A stretch of DNA of 64,000 nt from JBBECJ01 sp963763325 (GTDB taxonomy: Bacteria; Chloroflexota; Chloroflexia; Thermomicrobiales; CFX8). The notes below the pieces were generated by a model. It did no database searches, was not told the origin of the DNA, and saw only the letters and a list, made by a program, of their open reading frames with translations. This document shows, piece by piece, positions 57,948 to 64,000 of the stretch. The stretch covers positions 124,001 to 188,000 of the forward strand of contig CAVXOL010000022.1 of the NCBI GenBank assembly GCA_963763325.1. Reading direction: 5' to 3'. The translations under genes and the position numbers were made by a program. Every line of letters starts with the position of its first letter. Position 1 is the stretch's first letter.

Positions 57948-60900
57948 TCAGGCCACCACAAGCTTCCTCCCCAGACTCTCACCGGCCCAATTCGGCTTGT
58001 AATACGCATACACCCGGCTGGCGACGGCTTCGGCGCGGACGGGGTAGAGGGCGCGGGCTTCGAAGGCGAGTGTGAGCGTTTCGCCTGGTTCGATGTCCTC
58101 GATATAGAAGATGACCTTGCGGCCGGCCAGTTCCCAGCGCTTGAGGAGTGGGTCGCTCTCGACGAGTGCGTCGATGGTGGAGTCGACGGCCGCGAAGCCG
58201 GTTGGGATCGCGATGTCGAGGACGACCATGCCGGCGCCGAGCATCTCCGGCGGGTTGTAGGTGATCGTGGCGGTGATGTCGAGCGTGTCATCGACCTCGA
58301 TCTCGTCAGCGCTGTAGTCGACCGAGAGGTCGAAGATCGGGCGCTCGATCGCGCCGGATTCGGGTAGGTTGTAGCGGCGAACGGCCTGGCCCATGACCTG
58401 GCCGGTGCCAGTCGTCTCGATCGCGAGGGTTCCGCCAACCGGAACTTCGACGACCTGGAGAATGTCAGCGTTTTCGGCATCGATGTGGACTTCGTGGGTG
58501 AAGTCGCCGCTGCTCAGGAAGACGGTCGCGTCGATGTCGTCGCGGCTGCTGCTGGCGGCAGTCGTCATCGCTTGCAACGCGACGACGGTGTCCTGGGTCG
58601 AGCCGAAGCCGCCGCTGGAGTTGCGCTGCGCGGCCAGCCAGCGGATCGCGCGTCCGGCGTCGAGGTCGCGGTCGAGCGCCAGCAGCGCCAACGCGGCGTA
58701 TGCCGTCGTTTCGACGGCGGCGCTGCTCGGACCGGGGTAGAAGCTGTCGAACGATTCCGTGTCGACTGGTTGCGGCTCCTCGCCCCAGTGGAGTCCTTCG
58801 TCGTCCTCCTTCGCGATCGCCATCAGCGCGTCGAGGGCCGCGCCGGCCTGGCCGCTGCCGGTCAGGGCCAGCGCGTAAGTCGTCAGTGCCAGTGGGTAGT
58901 CGTCGGTGGTGTCAGGTAGCTCACCTTCGAGGTAGCGAGAGGCGGCTGTCGCGCCGTTGCTGTCACCGGCCTCGTGGAGGGCGATTGCCATGAATGCGGT
59001 CAGCGCAGTTGTTCCTTCGAGACCGCCGAGCAGTTCGGTGTGGTGCACGAAGCCGACTGGCTCAAACGAGCCGTTGCTCTGCTGGTGGCTTCGGATCCAC
59101 TCGTTGCCGGCTGCGAGGACCGACTCGTCGATGTAGACGATCTCCGCCGCCTGGGCGAAGGTCTTGAGGACGAAGGCGGTCAACCAGAGGCTGCCAACCT
59201 CGTCGCTCTCGCCGAAGGCCGAGAAGCTGCCGTCGGAGCGGCGGTAGGTCATCTCGCGCTGGTAGCCGGTCAGCATCAGCGTCTCGGCGCGGGCGCGGAC
59301 CTCCGGCTTGAGCTGGCCGGTCTCGTTCAGGTAGCGGGTGACGAAGACGTTTGGTGCGAAGAGGATCATGTTCTGCTCGCCGCAGCCGAACGACATCTGC
59401 AGCAGTGATTCCAGCCCGTCCATCGTCTGGCTCAGGACGTTGCCGGTCAGCGCGACGAAGGCGCGGCCGGAGCCATCGACGGTGAAGTCGGGCAGGCTCA
59501 GGTCCACTTCGCGTTCGCTGCCGGCCGCCAGGACGAGGTTCTCGACCTGCTCGCGGGCGACACCTTCCGGCTCGACGATCATTTCCTTGACGATCGCGTC
59601 GGCGACCGACGTGCCGCGCGCCGTCACCCGCAGCGGGTGGACACCCAGCGCCGTCGTCCGGATCGGGAAGGACGCCGCGCCGACCTCGTTCGGGCCGACG
59701 GTGACGGACTGGGTCAGGCCGCCGAGCGGCTCGAACCAGTCGGCCGGTTCAAGCTCGACCGTGAACGCTTCAGCCGACTGCGTGTAGTTGTAGAGCGCGA
59801 TCGATGCCGGCAGTTCCTCGCCACGGATGGCAGCGAAGGGCAAATCGACCGTTACGAAGAACGGTTGGAAGACGCGCAACTCGGCCTCGCCAATGCCGAA
59901 CCCGTTCGCCTGCGAGAGTGCAACGGCCCGGAACATCCAGGTCGTGATGCTGTCTGGCGCAGTGTCGGTGTGGGTCGCGCGGCCGTTGTTGTCGGTCGTC
60001 AGGTCGGACCAGATCCACGTCTCCGGGAAGAACTGACGGATGCGTTGTGGCTGGGCCTGTGCTGCCGCGTCCTGCGGTTGGGCGCCGCTGGTCGCAGTCG
60101 TCGCCACCGGTGCAGCCGCATCGCCGTCGCTCTCCTCTTCCGCTTGTGCCCCCGCTGCCGCGAAGAACTGCTGCTGATCGAGTTCCTTACCCTCCGGAAC
60201 CGTCTGGTTCGTCAGGACGACGACACCCGCGTCGCGGAAGGTATCCTCGGCTCCGGGGATCTTCTGCGGTCCCCAAGGATCGAACATCGGCTGGAACTCG
60301 ATTCCGCCCTCGGCCTCGTGCAGCTCGGCCTGCGGCAGCAGCGAGAGTTGCTCCAGTTCAGCGAAGACTTGTTGCAGGTTGAGCCGGTTCTCGGCCAGGA
60401 TGAAGACCGAGCGATCGACGGCAACGAGTCCGACCCGCGCCGGGCCGTCGGTCTGGATCTCGATCTCGATCTCGTCGCCCGGCTCGACCTCCTCGACGCC
60501 GGGATCGACGCTGACGGCCAGCGGGTAGTCGCCGCTGACGGTGAACGGCACGTAGTCGGCGGCGACCTCACCGGTCGGCAGGATCTGGTAGACGAGCAGC
60601 CGCGCTTCGGGGGCCATCATTGGCGTCAGCGTCAACTCGATCTCGGGCGATTCCGAGACGCTGGAGAACACGACTTTGCCACGCGCCAGCACCTCGTAGA
60701 AGAAGCTGCGCGCCTCGTTGGTGGCCGCGACGTGGAAGCGCGCCGTCTGACCGACTGCCAGCGTTCCGGTTGTTTCCTGAGCGACGTGGATGAAGGTGCT
60801 GCTCGGTGAGTAGCCTGCCCGCAGGTTCAGGTATGCCCACGACATGTCGTTGACGGAGGCGTCGACGGTCAGCAGGACGGCGTCGTCCGGTGGTGTAACG

Positions 60901-62211
60901 GTCAGTGACCCGACGCCGTTGCTGGTCTCGACCGTTTCGGTGTCGTTGCGGGCCTGGCCGTACTCGTCGTCCTGCCAGTAGAAGTTGACGCGGACGGTCT
61001 CTTCGACCGGTTGCTGACCCGGCGTCTCGGTGACGACCAGCAATGTCAGCGGTAGGCCGGGCTTAAAGCTGCTGCTGTCGGGGATGAGGCGCAGCACGAC
61101 CGGCCCCTGAGCGATTGAGACAAGTTGCGTCGTCGATTCTTCGTACTCGGTCGCCTGTTCGACAACCGTGACTTCGAGCTGAACGCTGCCCATCCCGCCG
61201 CCATCCGGCGACCCGGCGACGTATCCGACGGCCGGGATCTCAAAGACGAGCCGGCCATCGCTGATCGGCTGGCGGACGGTCGCGTACTCCTCCCAGTCGC
61301 CGACGTAGCGTGAGGCGACGATCTCGACTTCGCCATTGACCGGCTTTCCGAACGCGTACTCGGCGGCAATCACGCCGCTGATCGGCTCATCGACAAGCGC
61401 CCAGTCGCGTTCCAACTCGACGCGAACCTCGTACTTAGGCAGGACGTAACGCTCGACGCGGATGTCGGTCTGGGCGCTACGGCGCTCATTGCCGGCCAGC
61501 ACCGACCAGACGCCGAGGTTCGGCTCGGTCGAGAGCGGCAGGTCGAGCGTTGCCATCCCGTACTCGTCGCTGGTGACGGCACGCTTGAAGACCTTGATTC
61601 CCTGGGCATCGAGCACCTCGACCGTGACTTCGCCCGTGACAGGCCGCAGCGTCGGGTCGAGCGTCAGGACACGGATGTGGACCGTCTGGCCAGGCTTGTA
61701 GATCGGCTTGTCAGTCTCCAGGAAGACGAGCGTGCCGTCCTCGATCTGGACCTCGGCCATGTCCTCGAAGCCGCGCGCCGAGACCTTCAGGCTGTAGTCG
61801 CCCTCAGCGACGTCAGGCAGTTGGAGCGGAACGGACCCGCGACCCGGTCACCCAGGCCGAGCCGCTGGCGATGGTCTCGCTACCTTTGATCAGGTCGACC
61901 TTGACCGTGCTGTTGGCGATTCGCTGTCCACTGAAGAGCGCCAGCGAGACGGATTCGAGCTGGCCCGAGCGCAGCACCCTCGGCGCGACGGCCAGATAGC
62001 CTTCGACCTCCTCGTCAACACGAGGCTCGGCCGTTGCAGTCGCGTTCGCCTGCGGATCGAACGAGTCGAAGGGGTCGAGCGGGTCGTCAGGATCCGGAGT
62101 ATTGCCGTCGTCATCGAGCATCATCGAACCAACAAGCACACCGGAAGCGACCACCGCCGCCGTCGCACCGCCAACCTTGAGAAACGTCCGCCGAGACACG
62201 CGCCGCATCAT
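57948..62211 (-). CDS. Alpha-2-macroglobulin of the animal-like thioester type (one frameshift)
   Basis: About 1,420 residues, a secreted trap for proteases. A Tat signal (S-R-R-T-F-L-K) and short linker come first, then MG domains (T-D-K-P-I-Y-K-P-G-Q). An Ala/Gln/Thr/Pro-rich stretch near 60030-60150 sits where the bait region is expected, followed by F-P-E-T-W-I-W, then the thioester G-C-G-E-Q-N-M at 59370-59387 within an alpha-helical toroid, and a receptor-binding-like end with V-Y-A-Y-Y-K-P. The order matches animal A2M, CD109 and TEP proteins. An extra base near 61830 separates the first 125 residues. In these proteins cleavage of the bait exposes the thioester, which binds the protease covalently. 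Confidence 0.88.
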
Positions 62212-62318
62212 CGTCAGCCTCCATTCTGCGTGTTGAAGGGGAAACGCCGGAGACGGGCTGAAAGTTCCAATTGTTATGGAAAGACGTGACGTATGATGCG
62301 TTAGAAGGGGAGAACGCG

Positions 62319-63302
62319 ATGAGTGACGACCGAGCGAAGACTGGTAATGCGGCCCCGCCGGCAGCAGGCGTTCGGCTCCAGTGGGCGGACCTGCCGGACC
62401 ATCTGCGCGCTACCATCGATGGTCGGCTGGGCAGCCGCGTCGTTTCGGCGCGGTCGCAAGCCAGTGGATTTTCGCCCGGTGTTGCCGCCCGGCTGACGAC
62501 CGCGAACGGGCAGCGTGTCTTCTGCAAGGCAGTGAGTTCGGCACCGAACCCGGAGTCGCCGGAGTTTCATCGGCGTGAGGCAGTATCGTTGCGGCGCTGC
62601 CAGATGACGTACCCGTCCCGCGACTGCTGTGGTCGCACGACGAAGGCGACGACGGCTGGGTAGTGCTGGTGTTCGAGGATGTCGAGGGACGCGAGCCTGT
62701 CCTCCGTGGACCACAGACGAACTCGACCGTGTGGTTGACGCGATCGTCGGCCTGTCGGACGCGCTGACGCCATCGCCGCTGGATAAGGCGTTCGCCGGTA
62801 CTACCGAGAAACTGGGGCATCTTCCGGATCGGCTGGTGGCAGCGGATCGAGTACGAGCGCCCAGTCGGGCTGGATGACTGGGCGCTGCGTAACCTCGCGT
62901 CGTTGATGGCGCTGGAAGCTGAGTGCTTCGCAGGCGGTTGCCGGCAACACGCTGCTCCATCTCGATCTGCGGGCCGACAATTTGCTCGTCACCGACGAGC
63001 GAGTGCTGGTCGTCGACTGGCCGCACGCCCGGATCGGCGCGCCGTGGCTGGATATGGCGTTCTTCGTCCCGAGCGTGCGGATGCAGGGAGGCCCGCCGCC
63101 CGAGGAAGTCTTCGCTCGCCACCCCGCCGCCCGCGATGCCGATCCGGACGCGGTCAACGCCGCCCTCGCCGCCATCGCGGGGTTTTTCACGCGCCAGTCG
63201 TTGCAACCCCCGCCACCTGGCCTCCCAACGCTGCGCGCGTTTCAGGCAGCGCAGGGAGTCGTCGCCCGACGATGGATAGCGGAGCGGACCGGCTGGCATT
63301 AG
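62319..63302 (+). CDS. Aminoglycoside-phosphotransferase-like kinase (several frameshifts)
   Basis: About 320 residues with at least four breaks (near 62585, 62700, 62850 and 62935). The kinase core is readable: R-V-F-C-K-A-V near the N-terminus for ATP, L-L-H-L-D-L-R-A-D-N-L-L as the catalytic loop (H-x-D-x-x-x-x-N) and V-V-D-W-P for the metal-binding Asp. This is the APH/choline kinase superfamily; sequence alone does not show resistance, and many members phosphorylate metabolites. The ATG at 62319 follows AGAAGGGGAG. It diverges from the macroglobulin gene. Confidence 0.75.
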
Positions 63303-63387
63303 CGTCCGCGATGACCTCCAGTCTTGCGGGCGGTGACACGGGGGTCTGTTGTCGTTGGCTGATCGCACGTCGCTGAATAGAGGCAGG

Positions 63388-63945
63388 ATGTTGCCACGTC
63401 TCGAAACTCCACGGCTGGTCCTCCGGCAATTTGTTCCCAGCGATTGGGACGCGGTCAAAACGATGTTGTCCGATCCGGAAACCACTCGGTACATGCATTT
63501 TGCGACCTTCACGGATGTCGAACGCCGTCAGTGGTTCGACCGGTGCGTCGCGAACGAGCACCAACCTGGTGACGATGAGGACGCGCTCTATTGGGCCATT
63601 GCGCGGAAGGATTCTGGGCACATGATCGGCTGGTTCGGTATTGGGACTTCCAGCGATGCCGCCGTTCCGGGCGAGCGCCGTTTTGGGTATCTGCTCAATC
63701 GCGCCTGTTGGAACCGGGGCTTTATGACTGAAGCCTTGCGTGCCGTACTTGCCTTCGAGTTCGGCGCCCGCGGCACGCCGCAGCTCCGAGCGACATGTAA
63801 CGCCGCCAACCTGGCGTCGGCGCGCGTGATGGAAAAGGCCGGCATGCGCCGCGAGAAGACGGTGTTCGACGACGACTTTGATGGCAAGCGGGTGCAGCAT
63901 CATCACTACACCATCACGAAAGCCGATTTTGAGGTTCGGCGGTAG
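63388..63945 (+). CDS. GNAT acetyltransferase, RimJ/RimL type
   Basis: A 185-residue enzyme. It starts L-E-T-P-R-L-V-L-R-Q-F, the classic RimL-like opening, with R-R-F-G-Y-L-L-N-R-A-C-W-N-R-G-F-M-T-E-A as the acetyl-CoA loop and N-x-A-S-A-R-V-M-E-K-A-G-M as the family closing motif. Uninterrupted. An upstream TTG at 63349 is possible. It may acetylate a protein N-terminus or a small amine. Confidence 0.82.
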   Translation: MLPRLETPRLVLRQFVPSDWDAVKTMLSDPETTRYMHFATFTDVERRQWFDRCVANEHQPGDDEDALYWAIARKDSGHMIGWFGIGTSSDAAVPGERRFGYLLNRACWNRGFMTEALRAVLAFEFGARGTPQLRATCNAANLASARVMEKAGMRREKTVFDDDFDGKRVQHHHYTITKADFEVRR

Positions 63946-64000
63946 CGATTCGTCCAGAGTCTTGACGTTCACTTCTCCCACGCATCTGTGAACGGGACAT

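Noticed and set aside
62319..63302. Aminoglycoside resistance gene
   Set aside because: Only the general kinase motifs are visible; the superfamily covers many metabolite kinases and nothing here points to antibiotics.

Overview
This window is about 64 kb of GC-rich, gene-dense bacterial chromosome. The gene set points to the Chloroflexota, most likely the Thermomicrobia/Sphaerobacter side. Signs are peptide-binding lipoproteins with twin-arginine plus L-A-A-C signals and acid- and glycine-rich leaders, secreted NHL and ScyD beta-propellers with Pro/Thr linkers, a stand-alone methylmalonyl-CoA mutase large subunit beside an acyl-CoA carboxylase, and many GTG/TTG starts. This placement is an inference; there is no rRNA, tRNA, CRISPR array or transposase here to settle it.

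Layout. 0-8 kb: a lipoprotein, a PHP phosphatase, a 12-repeat NHL protein, an oligopeptide-binding lipoprotein and a GntR regulator. 9-13 kb: a sigma-region-4-like protein, RadC, an FAD oxidoreductase and a VapBC-type toxin-antitoxin pair. 14-21 kb: the SRP genes ftsY and ffh on the plus strand facing an rpsP-khpA-rimM operon on the minus strand, with a 48-residue membrane protein and a sulfurtransferase between. 20-26 kb: an XRE regulator, a GNAT enzyme, a gene behind an SOS-box-like operator, and a CopC-CopD fusion followed by a binding protein without signal peptide. 27-31 kb: a dpp-like binding protein and two permeases without ATPases. 31-39 kb: an M20 peptidase, a NUDIX enzyme, then acyl-CoA carboxylase subunits and methylmalonyl-CoA mutase, which together would convert propionyl-CoA to succinyl-CoA. 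39-48 kb: a PPOX flavoprotein, RecX, DJ-1/PfpI, a site-2 protease, glutamine synthetase, small stress and nucleoside enzymes, and a second PIN toxin module. 48-64 kb: an MrfA-like helicase, a membrane glycosyltransferase, a uracil-DNA glycosylase, a double ScyD protein, RmlA, a very large alpha-2-macroglobulin of the animal thioester type, a kinase-fold phosphotransferase and a GNAT.

Two features run through the window. First, more than 20 genes, including housekeeping genes such as glnA and the carboxylase, are broken by frameshifts. Where family motifs let me restore the frame, nearly every break is one extra base, usually outside a homopolymer; this looks like unpolished long-read consensus rather than gene decay, so I annotate these as genes spanning the breaks. 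Second, perfect inverted repeats with 22 to 55 bp arms sit between genes. One GC-rich family supplies the ribosome-binding site of ffh, accD and probably the helicase, and another element lies inside a glycosyltransferase gene.

The most striking single gene is the alpha-2-macroglobulin at 57.9-62.2 kb. It has a Tat signal, a low-complexity bait-like region, the P-E-T-W-I-W motif, a G-C-G-E-Q-N thioester and a receptor-like C-terminus, an arrangement closer to animal A2M/CD109/TEP proteins than to the enterobacterial form.
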